64,000 nucleotides of DNA from Alteromonas_E sp965248545 (lineage in GTDB: Bacteria; Pseudomonadota; Gammaproteobacteria; Enterobacterales; Alteromonadaceae): positions 1,984,001 to 2,048,000 of the forward strand of contig OZ252110.1 of NCBI GenBank assembly GCA_965248545.1, given 5' to 3'. A program made the position numbers and the translations under genes. Of this stretch, positions 18,829-28,328 are shown piece by piece (positions within the stretch are counted from its first letter, which is position 1; each line of letters starts with the position of its first letter). The notes under the pieces were generated by a model. It worked only from the letters and a program-made list of their open reading frames with translations, did no database searches and had not been told where the DNA came from.

Positions 18829-19191
18829 TCAGCGTTCAATCGCATACTGCTTTAGTACTTCTATGGGAATGACTTTTAAAGCGGCTTGATTGATGGCCGC
18901 GAGAATAACCGGCGGCGCCACACCGTGGCGCTCCGCCTCAAGCCAGCGGGATGCACACAAGCACCAGCGGTCGCCAGCTTTTAGGCCTGGGAATTCGTAT
19001 TGGGGCATGGGAGTAATCAAGTCATTTCCGCGCTGTTGCGAGAATAACAGGAACTCGTCTGTCATAATTGCACAAACACTGTGGTTGCCGTAATCACTTT
19101 CGGGGACATAACAAAATCCCTCTCGTGTGTAGCCGGTATTTCCACAACATAACTGCAGTGCTTCACCCAACACATTTTTTGCATTCGCCAT
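18829..19191 (-). CDS. DUF2237 family protein
   Basis: A 120-residue protein matching the DUF2237 family over its whole length: NVLGEALQLC near the start, HSVCAIMTDEFL, FPGLKAGDRWCLCASRW and GVAPPVILAA. The conserved Cys and Trp residues are all present. The function of the family is not established; there is no signal peptide or membrane segment. GAGAG precedes the ATG. It is divergent from ubiG with 58 bp between them. Confidence 0.9.
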   Translation of the reverse strand: MANAKNVLGEALQLCCGNTGYTREGFCYVPESDYGNHSVCAIMTDEFLLFSQQRGNDLITPMPQYEFPGLKAGDRWCLCASRWLEAERHGVAPPVILAAINQAALKVIPIEVLKQYAIER

Positions 19192-19249
19192 AGTAAACTC
19201 TCTGTAGAATAGTGCGTATAAGTTCTGTCATTCACTAAATCTCAATACG

Positions 19250-20029
19250 ATGTTAGATAAAAGTCAGCTCAGTCCTCAACAAAATACTACTTTGTCTGCC
19301 GCGGAAATAGCCAAGTTTGACCAGATGGCGGTTGAATGGTGGGATCCTGAAGGCAAATTCAAAACGGCTTTAGCCTTCAACGAAGCGCGTTTAAGTTGGA
19401 TCATCCCCGCTATTATCCAGCACTTTGGTAGCCAATCATCAGGAAATAATACCTTGCAAGGGCTTACCGTGCTTGACGTGGGAAGTGGCGGTGGGCTTGT
19501 GGCTGAAGCTATTGCCAGACGTGGTGCACAGGTAACCGGTATTGATGCAAGCGCAGTGAGCGTGGAGGTAGCAAAGCGTCATGCACAACTAAGTGGTGTG
19601 CAAGTCGACTATCGGCACGAGCTGAGTGCCGCGCTGGTGGAGCGCGGCGAAACATTTGATGTTGTCATCAATGCTGAGGTAGTAGAACACGTACCCGACC
19701 AACAGCAACTGATTAAAGAGTGTTGTGAGCTGGTAAAACCCGGTGGCTTGTTGTTGTTGGCGACATTGAATAGAACGCTTAAGAGTTATTTTATTGCCAT
19801 CGTTGGTGCTGAATATGTGATGCGGTACTTGCCCAAAGGCACCCATGATTGGCGCTATTTCGTTAAACCCTCTGAGCTTACCAATATGGCCAACGCCCAT
19901 GGATGTGAGTTGAAAGATTCCACTGGAATGAGTTTCAACTTGCTGAGCCGACAGTGGAAATGCAGCAATGATCAAGCCGTCAATTATATTCAGGCGTATA
20001 CGAAGACCGGGCCTTTACCTAATCACTGA
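19250..20029 (+). CDS. ubiG: Ubiquinone biosynthesis O-methyltransferase
   Basis: A 259-residue class I SAM-dependent methyltransferase that carries out both O-methylations of ubiquinone synthesis. The N-terminal FDQMAVEWWDPEGKF and NEARLSWI segments are specific for UbiG. SAM-binding motif I is LDVGSGGGLVAEAIARRG, followed by GIDAS; NAEVVEHV and LLLATLNRT are further family segments. It is slightly longer than the 240-residue E. coli enzyme at its N-terminus. Probably a single-gene unit. Confidence 0.93.
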   Translation: MLDKSQLSPQQNTTLSAAEIAKFDQMAVEWWDPEGKFKTALAFNEARLSWIIPAIIQHFGSQSSGNNTLQGLTVLDVGSGGGLVAEAIARRGAQVTGIDASAVSVEVAKRHAQLSGVQVDYRHELSAALVERGETFDVVINAEVVEHVPDQQQLIKECCELVKPGGLLLLATLNRTLKSYFIAIVGAEYVMRYLPKGTHDWRYFVKPSELTNMANAHGCELKDSTGMSFNLLSRQWKCSNDQAVNYIQAYTKTGPLPNH

Positions 20030-20088
20030 ATCAAGTGCCGCGACATTGCTTCGGACAAACAGAATCAGATTCCGATGGAGAACTACAT

Positions 20089-20568
20089 GTGTTGAACGTT
20101 AAGGAAATCATTATTACTGATGTTGAGGTCGAGCACTTAAACTCACTCATTTCGTGGTTTGATTCTGAACAAGCGGTGCGCGATTGGGCCGGACCTGGTG
20201 TTGGATATCCTTTGGGTGCTGAATGTCTACAAGCCCAGCTCGATATGAGCCACAAGCCAGCGCTTGGCCTCGAGATTGATGGTTCGCTAATCGCATTCGG
20301 CCAGTTTTATGAATTGGCCGGTTGCTGCCATCTATGCCGTTTAGTTGTTGCGCCGCGATTTCGTGGACATGGGGTGTTCAAAACCCTGTTTGAAGCACTC
20401 GTGCAAAAGGCCGTGGCGCAGTTGCAGTTACCGCGCCTCTCGTTATTTGTATATCAACACAATCAACAGGCAATCAGCGCATATCAGAAACAGGGTTTTG
20501 TCGTTTCTCAATACCCGTTGGAGCCTGTTCAAGATTGTTTGTACATGACTAAGCAACTGGGTCAGTAG
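20089..20568 (+). CDS. GNAT family N-acetyltransferase
   Basis: A 159-residue acetyltransferase. CRLVVAPRFRGHGVFKTLF is the acetyl-CoA-binding motif A (R-x-x-G-x-G/x), and SLFVYQHNQQAISAYQKQGF is the usual motif B. I prefer the GTG at 20089, eight bases after GGAG, over a longer GTG reading from 20035 whose first 18 residues are not family-like. The substrate is unknown. Its 3' end overlaps the convergent transporter gene by 20 bp. Confidence 0.85.
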   Translation: MLNVKEIIITDVEVEHLNSLISWFDSEQAVRDWAGPGVGYPLGAECLQAQLDMSHKPALGLEIDGSLIAFGQFYELAGCCHLCRLVVAPRFRGHGVFKTLFEALVQKAVAQLQLPRLSLFVYQHNQQAISAYQKQGFVVSQYPLEPVQDCLYMTKQLGQ

Positions 20569-21988
20569 CAACTTCAATCAGTTGACTGATTTGCGGTTGC
20601 ACATCTGCACCATAGTCAAACATTACCGCCAATACCAAAACAACAGATGCAGCTAGCATGAGTTTAATGATCAACGGAAAACAAAACTTAAACCACAAGT
20701 GATAAGGAACGCCTGCCATACCAATGATCCCCATAAGGACTGCATTGGTAGGAATGATCATGTTGGAAAAACCATCACCAAACTGGTACGCCAAAACGGC
20801 AATTTGTCGATTTACACCAATCAAATCACCAACCGGAGCCATTAACGGCATGGTTACGTATGCTTGGCCACTTCCTGAGGGAATAAAGAGGTTCAGAATT
20901 GTTTGCATAACAAACATGCCAACTGCAGCAAGCTCCGCGCCGAGGTGTGAAAGTGGCGATGACATCGCATAAACCAGTGTATGCAATATCTGTCCATCTT
21001 CCATAATGAGTGCGATACCACGGGCAATACCAATCAGAATCGCAGTTGTGGCAAGATCTTTCACACCATCAATAAAGCGTTCCGCAGCATCGTCAGCGGG
21101 TAATTGCCCAACAATCGTGGTCACGATCCCCCATAAAATGAAAATTGCACCGAGTTCGTATAGATACCACCCCTGTTCTGAGATCCCCCAAACCGCGACC
21201 GCAATAGTGGCCACCAGAGCAAACAAAATGGTTTTGTGCCTGACATTTAAGCTAGGGTAACCGTTCTGTTCTGCGCCGCCTAGTGGGCATGGCAGTCCAG
21301 CCGTTAGAGATGCTGATGGGTCGGCTTGTACTTGCTTGGCGTAACGCCAAACGTGATGAAAGCCGATGAGCACAAATGGAATGAAAATCGCGAGGCGCAG
21401 CTCAATTCCAGAGTATAGCGGTACGTCAGCAACTTGTTGTGCAACCATGACAGTAAATGGACTAAATGCAGAGACGCCGTAGCCAATGCCGTAGCCAGTT
21501 ACAATCATACCCACTGCCGTCATAGCGTCGAGTCGCATGGCTTTACACAAACCAACTAGAATCAGAACAAACGGAATATACTCACCCGCCGTGCCTATGG
21601 CACCAGAGGCCATCGCAAAACAAAACACCACCATAAAAATCAAACGCTCCGGGCGCTCGCCAAAGCGCTCTAGCAAGGCACCAATCAACGCATCGATGGT
21701 GCCTGTTGCACGTGCAATGGATAGCACACCCCCGACAATGAAGACGAAAAATATGACGTCTTGAGCAGCTGCGAGTGCACGCGGAATAGCGACTAAAAAG
21801 TCCATCGGGGTTAGGCGAATTTGCGTATCTGAGAGGGCATAGGTACCAGCGACTACCGCTTGTCTACCGTTGTCGAGCGTTACGGTTTGAAAGAAACCTT
21901 GTGGGACTAACCAAGTCGCAATATAGGCTACTAGCATCATGCCAAGGAGTAAAACGAGCGTGTGTGGGACTTTAAAAGCGGTTTTCAT
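20549..21988 (-). CDS. YfcC family inner-membrane transporter
   Basis: A 479-residue polytopic protein with about twelve hydrophobic segments. It resembles the YfcC / DcuC-like ion-transporter superfamily, with FKVPHTLVLLLGMM at the start, the TAGEYIPF and GYGIGYGVSAFSPFTV regions and FIPSGSGQAYVTMPLMAP with FGDGFSNMIIPTN near the end. These paired GSGQ and GDG-N segments are the re-entrant substrate sites of the family. Family members are linked to C4-dicarboxylate or basic amino acid and peptide exchange; I cannot name the substrate. It lies 38 bp after the thioredoxin-like gene on the same strand and may be co-transcribed. Confidence 0.87.
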   Translation of the reverse strand: MKTAFKVPHTLVLLLGMMLVAYIATWLVPQGFFQTVTLDNGRQAVVAGTYALSDTQIRLTPMDFLVAIPRALAAAQDVIFFVFIVGGVLSIARATGTIDALIGALLERFGERPERLIFMVVFCFAMASGAIGTAGEYIPFVLILVGLCKAMRLDAMTAVGMIVTGYGIGYGVSAFSPFTVMVAQQVADVPLYSGIELRLAIFIPFVLIGFHHVWRYAKQVQADPSASLTAGLPCPLGGAEQNGYPSLNVRHKTILFALVATIAVAVWGISEQGWYLYELGAIFILWGIVTTIVGQLPADDAAERFIDGVKDLATTAILIGIARGIALIMEDGQILHTLVYAMSSPLSHLGAELAAVGMFVMQTILNLFIPSGSGQAYVTMPLMAPVGDLIGVNRQIAVLAYQFGDGFSNMIIPTNAVLMGIIGMAGVPYHLWFKFCFPLIIKLMLAASVVLVLAVMFDYGADVQPQISQLIEVATDPVA

Positions 21989-22026
21989 AATAGAGTTCTA
22001 AACATCAATGTTGTTAAATAAAAGCG

Positions 22027-22812
22027 TTAGTGAGCTTCCCAGCTAAACGGGCCATAACTCGGATATTCCAGTGCTTGATCACTCTCGAGGGCAAGCTGGT
22101 GCAGCGTATGAATGTCTTTTTGCAATTGCATCCGAAATGCATACGCTTCATCGGAAAGTGCTTCTAGCTCAGTAAAGTCGTCTAACTGATCCTCTACTGC
22201 GCCTCGCAATAATGGGCTAATCAACTTAAAGCCTTCAAACAAACGAGCCGTCTGTTGATTGGCAAAGTTGTGGACTTGGCTCACCCGCTCCTTTTGTTCG
22301 GTGGATAAGCTCTCTGGTTCTGGTATTTCAGCAGTGCCGATGGTGGAAAAATAATCTAAATACTCTTCACTGCTCACGCTGTGTGCGGCATTCCAGGTTG
22401 GCATAGTTTGCATGTTCAGCAATTGCTGTTGTTGCGGTTCAATCACCATTACTGATGGTGTGGCAAAATAACCGGGGTAACCAAATTGTCTGGTGAGTCC
22501 TCGATAATCTTTGTAGTAACCGACATCGACAAACACCGTTTCAAACCGATTAGAGATGATTTCATGGAGTGTTGGGGTCGAGAACTGCTGAGACAAGCCT
22601 CTACTGTCATGACACCACTGCGCCCCCAGAACGAGTAACAGAAGTTTGTCTGCCTGAATGGCTTTGAGACGAGCCGTTTCAACTTGCTCCATAACGGAAT
22701 CACTGGGCAGGTACTGGTATTGCGGGAGTACGTCGATATCGCTGTCTGCGGCATTAGCTAACGGGGCGATTAAAAAAGTAAGGAGTAGAACGATTGAGAA
22801 AAAAGGTTTCAT
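22027..22812 (-). CDS. Exported thioredoxin-fold protein with single active-site Cys (WCHDS)
   Basis: A 261-residue protein with a cleavable signal peptide (near ANA-AD) and a thioredoxin-like domain at about residues 40-150. The active-site segment is QWCHDSRG: the usual second Cys is Ser, so it cannot form the normal intramolecular disulfide. PGYFATPSVMVI carries the cis-Pro equivalent. The C-terminal 100 residues are helical and unrecognised. AGGAA precedes the ATG. A monothiol reductase, an isomerase-like role or a non-redox role are all possible. Confidence 0.75.
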   Translation of the reverse strand: MKPFFSIVLLLTFLIAPLANAADSDIDVLPQYQYLPSDSVMEQVETARLKAIQADKLLLLVLGAQWCHDSRGLSQQFSTPTLHEIISNRFETVFVDVGYYKDYRGLTRQFGYPGYFATPSVMVIEPQQQQLLNMQTMPTWNAAHSVSSEEYLDYFSTIGTAEIPEPESLSTEQKERVSQVHNFANQQTARLFEGFKLISPLLRGAVEDQLDDFTELEALSDEAYAFRMQLQKDIHTLHQLALESDQALEYPSYGPFSWEAH

Positions 22813-23033
22813 AAGCGCGTTCCTGATTGTGTTTATTGTTGTTCCCTGGCGTGTAAGCTTAACACGCCGATAAGGATTGCCTACGCGTTATTCACTCCGA
22901 ATCGCTCGTTAATTTAGAACGGAGTGTCAATTATTCATGGCAGCTATAGTTGTGTCACCAGCAAGATAATTTGCCATGCCTCAATACAACTCGTTAGGCT
23001 AGAGCTTAGCCAATCAAACATGAGAAAGTTGCA

Positions 23034-23642
23034 ATGCTATTGTATGACACTAAGACAGCACCAACACCCCGTAGGGTTCGTATCTTCCTTGCGGAAAAGG
23101 GTATTGAAGTCCCGACAAAACAAATTGATTTGCAAAAGGGAGAGAACTTATCTCCTGAAATGCGTGCCAAAAACCCATTGGGTAAAATCCCTGTGCTGGA
23201 GTTAGATGATGGCACCTGCATCAGTGAGTCTGACGCAATTTGCACCTATTTCGAAGAATTGCATCCGGAAAACCCGCTACTAGGTACCACTCCATTTGAG
23301 AAAGCTCAGATACAGCAGTGGGCACGGCAAGTTGAATTCGGCTTGTTTATGCAAGTTGGCATGTGTTTTCAGCACTCGACTGGATATTTCAAGGATCGTA
23401 TGACACCGGTACCAGAGTTCGGCAAAGAGGCGGGTAAAAATGCGGCGAAATTCCTCAAATTGCTGGAACGGCGGTTGGCGGACAACACTTATATCTGTGG
23501 CGAATCATTTAGTTTGCCAGACATTATTGCGCTATGTGCGATAGATTTTGCTCGAGTGATAGACATTCGCATACCGGCAGAATTTACCAATTTACAGCGC
23601 TGGTATGAAAGCGTCAGTAGTCGACCCAGCGCCAAAGCATGA
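23034..23642 (+). CDS. Glutathione S-transferase family protein
   Basis: A 202-residue cytosolic GST. The N-terminal thioredoxin-like domain has TAPTPRRVRIFLAEKG, KNPLGKIPVLELDDG with the cis-Pro, and SESDAICTYFEE, the glutathione-binding Glu/Ser-x-Asp motif. The all-helical C-terminal domain contains SLPDIIALCAIDF. Substrate class cannot be inferred. It converges on the solute-binding gene that ends at 23657. Confidence 0.88.
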   Translation: MLLYDTKTAPTPRRVRIFLAEKGIEVPTKQIDLQKGENLSPEMRAKNPLGKIPVLELDDGTCISESDAICTYFEELHPENPLLGTTPFEKAQIQQWARQVEFGLFMQVGMCFQHSTGYFKDRMTPVPEFGKEAGKNAAKFLKLLERRLADNTYICGESFSLPDIIALCAIDFARVIDIRIPAEFTNLQRWYESVSSRPSAKA

Positions 23643-23656
23643 GTTTGATCTGTTGC

Positions 23657-24412
23657 TTATTGTGAGGCACTGAGCTCTTGTTCTGCTCGAGCGAGAGCTT
23701 CATTACTGTGTTGTATTAATTGATTGGCATATTGGCAATTGAGGTTAACAAAAATCCCTACCTGAACACTGTCTAGCAGCGTCGTGGAAAACTCAAGTTG
23801 CTCAGTGTCGTCGTTGCGCGCTAACAGATCATCGTCGGCCAAGCTATAGTCAACTCGACCATTGCGTACCAATCGCAAGCCGTGTTCAATGTTTTCCACG
23901 GAATAGATTTTTAGCCCAACATCAGTAAATTGTTGAGAAAATGGTGAGTCGCCAAATGTTCTCAATAATGCAATTCCACCAGGGGATATATCCGACAAGT
24001 TTTGCCACTCAAACGGTTGTTCCTGTTTGAGCCGAATGAGTCCCAAACCTACTGGTTTATCGCGCAAAGGAATAAATTGAGTTGGGATATTTAATTCTGG
24101 GTCAACGGGGTAAAAACTCGTGCACCAATTTCCGCTACTAATGACTTTACCGGCGCGAGCGGGTGGTAAAAAAAGTGGTGTAAATTGCACGTCGGACAAA
24201 GGTGCGAGGTAACGATTTAGAAGCGCGAATCCAATGCCATTGTCGTTGCTTGTAGCCGTCGTGAACGGCGGATATTCAACGCTAATGACGTCGATTGTGC
24301 CAGTTGAGACTGGTTGCGACGCGAGCGCGGTCAGTCCTGTGCTTGCCAGCGTTACACTCACGGCTAGACAGAGGCTAATTTTTTTTCGCAATGTTGAGCG
24401 CAACGCGTACAT
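23657..24412 (-). CDS. Periplasmic solute-binding family 3-like protein
   Basis: About 251 residues with a basic N-terminus and hydrophobic signal (cleavage near ALA-SQ). The rest resembles the SBP_bac_3 fold: VEYPPFTT, GIGFALLNRYL, PPARAGKVISSG and a C-terminal NGRVDYSLAD segment. I place the start at the ATG at 24412 since upstream codons (to 24604) would put a second hydrophobic stretch before the signal; the ribosome-binding site is weak. No ABC permease is adjacent, so it is likely an orphan binding protein as often found in this group of bacteria. Confidence 0.72.
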   Translation of the reverse strand: MYALRSTLRKKISLCLAVSVTLASTGLTALASQPVSTGTIDVISVEYPPFTTATSNDNGIGFALLNRYLAPLSDVQFTPLFLPPARAGKVISSGNWCTSFYPVDPELNIPTQFIPLRDKPVGLGLIRLKQEQPFEWQNLSDISPGGIALLRTFGDSPFSQQFTDVGLKIYSVENIEHGLRLVRNGRVDYSLADDDLLARNDDTEQLEFSTTLLDSVQVGIFVNLNCQYANQLIQHSNEALARAEQELSASQ

Positions 24413-24584
24413 ATAGTTATTCACGTCTAGATGTCCACCAAGAACCAAGTCCATCATTAGTATTGTAGTATGCCGAGCGTTGATCAAATATCGGTAACAA
24501 GAAATTCCGATGGAAACGACAACAAGCGCTGTGCAAATATTGTATCCTACAATAACCAAGATTATCGGGAATTTAACACTAGCT

Positions 24585-25076
24585 ATGTCTCTTTCATTTG
24601 TCATCGTCGACTATCACAACCCAACTCATGGCCAGCATCTGCTCGATATGCTTGATCAGTATGCTCGTGACCCTATGGGCGGCAACCAACCGTTAGATGC
24701 AACGGTCAAACAACGGTTGATCCATGAGTTACAGCGTCAACCACAAGCCTTATCTGTGCTCGCATACAGCGATGAGCGACCATCTACCCCTATTGCACTG
24801 GCTAATTGCTTTATGGGCTTTTCGACATTCAAGGCAAAGCCATTAATCAATATTCATGATTGCGTTGTTGCTGAAGCCGTCCGAGGGCAGGGTGTTGGAC
24901 AAGCGTTACTCGCGTATATTGAGCAGATAGCCGTGGAGCGCGGTTGCTGCAAAATTACGTTGGAAGTACTAGAGGGCAATAAAGGGGCACAAGCCGCTTA
25001 TCGTAAATTTGGATTTAAAGCCTATGAACTTGATGACGCCGCAGGACAAGCGCTATTTTGGGAAAAAGCGCTGTAA
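24585..25076 (+). CDS. GNAT family N-acetyltransferase
   Basis: A 163-residue acetyltransferase. VVAEAVRGQGVGQALLAYIE is the acetyl-CoA pyrophosphate-binding motif (RGQGVG), and LEVLEGNKGAQAAYRKFGF is the B region. I start at the ATG at 24585 (MSLSFVIVDYHNP); an upstream ATG at 24510 adds 25 residues not typical of the family. The substrate is unknown. It lies 69 bp before the helicase gene on the same strand. Confidence 0.85.
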   Translation: MSLSFVIVDYHNPTHGQHLLDMLDQYARDPMGGNQPLDATVKQRLIHELQRQPQALSVLAYSDERPSTPIALANCFMGFSTFKAKPLINIHDCVVAEAVRGQGVGQALLAYIEQIAVERGCCKITLEVLEGNKGAQAAYRKFGFKAYELDDAAGQALFWEKAL

Positions 25077-25145
25077 CCGACGTGCATTAACGGCGATTTG
25101 CACATCAGTGTGATCCAAAAACCGCCTTGTAAGCGTTGTGTGGGT

Positions 25146-27614
25146 ATGGGAAGCGCATCTTATTCATTACCGAAGCATTTCGAACACTGGTTTGCAAAAC
25201 AGGGATGGCAGTTTAGAGACTATCAGCAACAGGTGTTGGCCGCCTATATGGAGGCTCGGTCGACCTTATTAATAGCACCAACCGGCGCTGGTAAAACCCT
25301 CAGTGGCCTATTGCCTAGTCTGGTTGATTTGGACCGTTCGCCACAATCGGGTATGCACACCCTATATATTTCTCCCCTCAAGGCGTTAACGCACGATATT
25401 GAGCGCAATGTGCTGAAGCCCGTGGCAGACATGCAACTAGATATTAGTGTCGAAACGCGCACAGGCGACACACCGTCACACAAGCGGCAGCGCCAACGGC
25501 GCAAGCCGCCAAACATTCTGTTAACGACGCCTGAGTCATTGATGTTAATGCTGTCCTACGCGGACGCGGACAGGATGTTTGGGCGCTTGCGCTGTATTGT
25601 TATAGATGAAGTTCACGCTTTTGCGAGTACCAAACGGGGTGATTTTACCGCGCTGGCGCTTGCTCAGCTGCGCAATTTTGCGCCAAAGGTCACGGTTTTT
25701 GGTTTGTCAGCTACCGTTGCTCAACCTGCACTGATCGCGCAATGGTTGGGAACTGTGAATCAGCCTTTGGGAATTTTGAATGTAAAAGGAAAATCTCAAC
25801 CAAATGTGAAAATACTGGAATGTGAAGCCGAAATTCCATTTGGTGGTTTTATGGCCAAATACGCCATACCTGAAATATACAGCGCGATTCAATCCGTCCA
25901 GACCAGCTTAATTTTCGTCAATACGAGGGCCCAAGCGGAGTTGGTTTTTCAGTTTTTATGGGAGGAGAATCATCAGGGCTTACCCATTGCAATTTATCAC
26001 GGCTCACTGAGTAAAGAGCAACGTCGAAAAACCGAAAATATGGTGGCGCAAGGACAGATTCGAGCCGTCGTAACAACTTCAGCATTAGAGATGGGAATCG
26101 ATTGGGGCGACGTGCAATTGGTTATTCAAGTTGGTGCCCCAAAAGGTGTTAGTCGACTGTTACAACGCATCGGCAGAAGCAATCACCGCTTCGAAGAACC
26201 ATCCGAAGCGTTACTTGTGCCAGCTAACCGATTCGAAGTATTAGAGTGCCATACGGCCATCAATGCGATTAAAAAAGGCCAACTCGATGGTGATTGTTTT
26301 CTCGACGGAGCATTGGATGTAATTCCGCAATTTATCGTCAATTGTTTATGTAGCAGTCCGGCTAAACCAGAACACTTATATGCGCTAATCACTCAAGCAA
26401 CGCCCTATGTCGAACTCGATCGTAATTTATTCCAAACACTGTGGGAATATACCGTGGATGGCGGCTATGCACTTAATGCATACGAGCGCTACCGGCGTTT
26501 GGAAGAAAATGAGAACGGTCTTTTCCGGCCAAGTTCGAAGCGTGTCATTCAGCGACATCGGCAAAACATCGGCACTATTGTCGAAGCCGGTAGACTAAAA
26601 GTAAAACGTCTCCGACGTGCGCACCAGGGGAAGGTGATCGGCGAAGTTGAAGAGTACTTCGCACAACAACTGAGTAAAGGCGATACCTTCTTATTTGCTG
26701 GAGAAGTATTGGCGTTTGAAGGTATACGCGACATGTTTTTAGAAGCCAGACCCAAACGTGGGGGGGAACCCAAAATACCCAGTTACGTGGGGGGGCAGAT
26801 GCCTTTGTCTACCTTTTTGGCAGAAGGCGTAAAATCATTGCTGAGCAGGCCCTCTGAATGGAAGTCATTGCCAAATGCTGTGCGCGAGTGGTTAGCGCTC
26901 CAACAGGAGTTTTCTAAAGTACCTGCCGGCAATAAAATTCTGATTGAACAATTTCCCTATCGGCAGACGCAATATACCCTGTTTTATACGTTTGATGGGC
27001 GCAAGGCGCATCAGACCTTGGGTATGCTGCTGACGCGTCGGATGGAAAAACTAAAATTGAAACCGTTGAGTTTTAGTATCACAGATTATGGTTTGTCGAT
27101 TTGTTCAGTGGAACCTGTACAAGCACACCACATTGGTGATTTGTTTAACCCTGATATTTTAGGTGATGAGTTAGAGGACTGGATGCTAGCATCGCCAATG
27201 CTAAAGCGTTCCTTTCGGCGAGTTGCCATGGTCAGTGGCTTGATCGAACAGCAGTATCACGGTCAAAGAAAAAGTATGCGGCAAGTAACTTTTTCCACCG
27301 ATTTGATCTATGACACGCTGCGTGAATACGATCCCGATCACGTATTACTGCGGGTTACCCGTGAGGATGCAGAACGGGAGCTATTGGATTTACAGCGCCT
27401 CGGTGATTTGCTAATTCGTTATGTTGGAAAAACTGAATTTATTGCCTTGGAGCGCGTGTCGCCTATGGCAATTCCTATTGTATTGGACGTTCGGTCTGAA
27501 GCCGTTAAAGGTGCGGGGCGTCAGGCCCTACTCGAACAGGCCAGCCTCTATGCGGAAGCTGAGCAGATGTTAGATGATGTCAGAGCCCTATTGAGTGAAA
27601 GCGAAGAGCCCTAA
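25146..27614 (+). CDS. Lhr-type DEXH-box helicase (ligase-associated class)
   Basis: An 822-residue superfamily 2 helicase. Walker A is APTGAGKT, motif II is DEVH (VIDEVHAFASTKRGD), motif III is LSATV and motif VI is QRIGRSNHR. The C-terminal half matches the shorter Lhr proteins called ligase-associated DNA damage response helicases. I choose the ATG at 25146, which leads directly into the conserved LPKHFEHWFAKQGW start; a TTG at 25098 would add 16 residues. It is coupled to the nuclease gene by a TAATG overlap. The ATP-dependent ligase and exonuclease usually found in the same operon are absent here. Confidence 0.88.
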   Translation: MGSASYSLPKHFEHWFAKQGWQFRDYQQQVLAAYMEARSTLLIAPTGAGKTLSGLLPSLVDLDRSPQSGMHTLYISPLKALTHDIERNVLKPVADMQLDISVETRTGDTPSHKRQRQRRKPPNILLTTPESLMLMLSYADADRMFGRLRCIVIDEVHAFASTKRGDFTALALAQLRNFAPKVTVFGLSATVAQPALIAQWLGTVNQPLGILNVKGKSQPNVKILECEAEIPFGGFMAKYAIPEIYSAIQSVQTSLIFVNTRAQAELVFQFLWEENHQGLPIAIYHGSLSKEQRRKTENMVAQGQIRAVVTTSALEMGIDWGDVQLVIQVGAPKGVSRLLQRIGRSNHRFEEPSEALLVPANRFEVLECHTAINAIKKGQLDGDCFLDGALDVIPQFIVNCLCSSPAKPEHLYALITQATPYVELDRNLFQTLWEYTVDGGYALNAYERYRRLEENENGLFRPSSKRVIQRHRQNIGTIVEAGRLKVKRLRRAHQGKVIGEVEEYFAQQLSKGDTFLFAGEVLAFEGIRDMFLEARPKRGGEPKIPSYVGGQMPLSTFLAEGVKSLLSRPSEWKSLPNAVREWLALQQEFSKVPAGNKILIEQFPYRQTQYTLFYTFDGRKAHQTLGMLLTRRMEKLKLKPLSFSITDYGLSICSVEPVQAHHIGDLFNPDILGDELEDWMLASPMLKRSFRRVAMVSGLIEQQYHGQRKSMRQVTFSTDLIYDTLREYDPDHVLLRVTREDAERELLDLQRLGDLLIRYVGKTEFIALERVSPMAIPIVLDVRSEAVKGAGRQALLEQASLYAEAEQMLDDVRALLSESEEP

Positions 27615-28315
27615 TGAAGCACGATGTCATCCTTGAGCGTGCTGAAAAGCAACAAGCCATGTTAATTAACTGCGCAAAACATCAGCTGCTTCTGGATGCC
27701 AGTGGTGCCCTAATTTGGCCCAAGCACAAGTTACTTGTTGTCTCTGATTTACACTTCGAGAAGGGCAGTTATTTCGCGTCACGTGGTAGCCTTATTCCTC
27801 AATATGACTCTCGAAAAACCTTAAGCCGACTAACGGATTTAATTAGTCGCTACCAGCCGCAAAAGATTGTTTGCCTAGGCGACAGTTTTCATGACCTGAG
27901 TGCTTGGCTACGTTTTTCTGAAGCTGAGAAGCGTGATTTGGCGTCGTTAGTGGCAGGTAAGCATGAGTGGATTTGGGTATTGGGTAATCACGATCCGGAC
28001 ATTCCTGAAGCCTTAGGGGGAACAAAAATGACACGACTGGTTTTGGATGACGTGTTGTTGTGTCATGAACCAGAACCCCAGCATCGAGTCACATTTCAGG
28101 TGTTTGGGCATTTTCATCCAAAATTAACCAAGCGCGTTGTACGTCACAAAATGACGGGCCGATGCTTCGTGCTAAATGCTACCAGCTTAGTTCTGCCTGC
28201 ATTTGGCGCGTACGCGGGAGGTTTGAATATTGATGAGGCGCCGTTAAATACCTTGTTCAATCGACGAACGCGAAAAGCCTATCTCATTTATGAAGACAAA
28301 CTTCATCGTGTTTAA
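27614..28315 (+). CDS. pdeM: PdeM-type calcineurin-like phosphoesterase (ligase-associated endonuclease)
   Basis: A 233-residue metallophosphoesterase. The metal-binding motifs appear in order: SDLHFEKG, GDSFHD, LGNHDPD and GHFHP. Members paired with Lhr-type helicases are called ligase-associated DNA damage response endonucleases. The start codon overlaps the helicase stop by one base, so the two proteins probably act together in DNA repair. There is no signal peptide. Confidence 0.88.
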   Translation: MKHDVILERAEKQQAMLINCAKHQLLLDASGALIWPKHKLLVVSDLHFEKGSYFASRGSLIPQYDSRKTLSRLTDLISRYQPQKIVCLGDSFHDLSAWLRFSEAEKRDLASLVAGKHEWIWVLGNHDPDIPEALGGTKMTRLVLDDVLLCHEPEPQHRVTFQVFGHFHPKLTKRVVRHKMTGRCFVLNATSLVLPAFGAYAGGLNIDEAPLNTLFNRRTRKAYLIYEDKLHRV

Positions 28316-28328
28316 CGCGATGCCAGAT

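Noticed and set aside
22848..22868. Inverted repeat GGCGTGT / ACACGCC between the thioredoxin-like gene and the GST
   Set aside because: No T run on either strand and no gene end at this point, so it is not a terminator; an isolated seven-bp palindrome is too weak to name.
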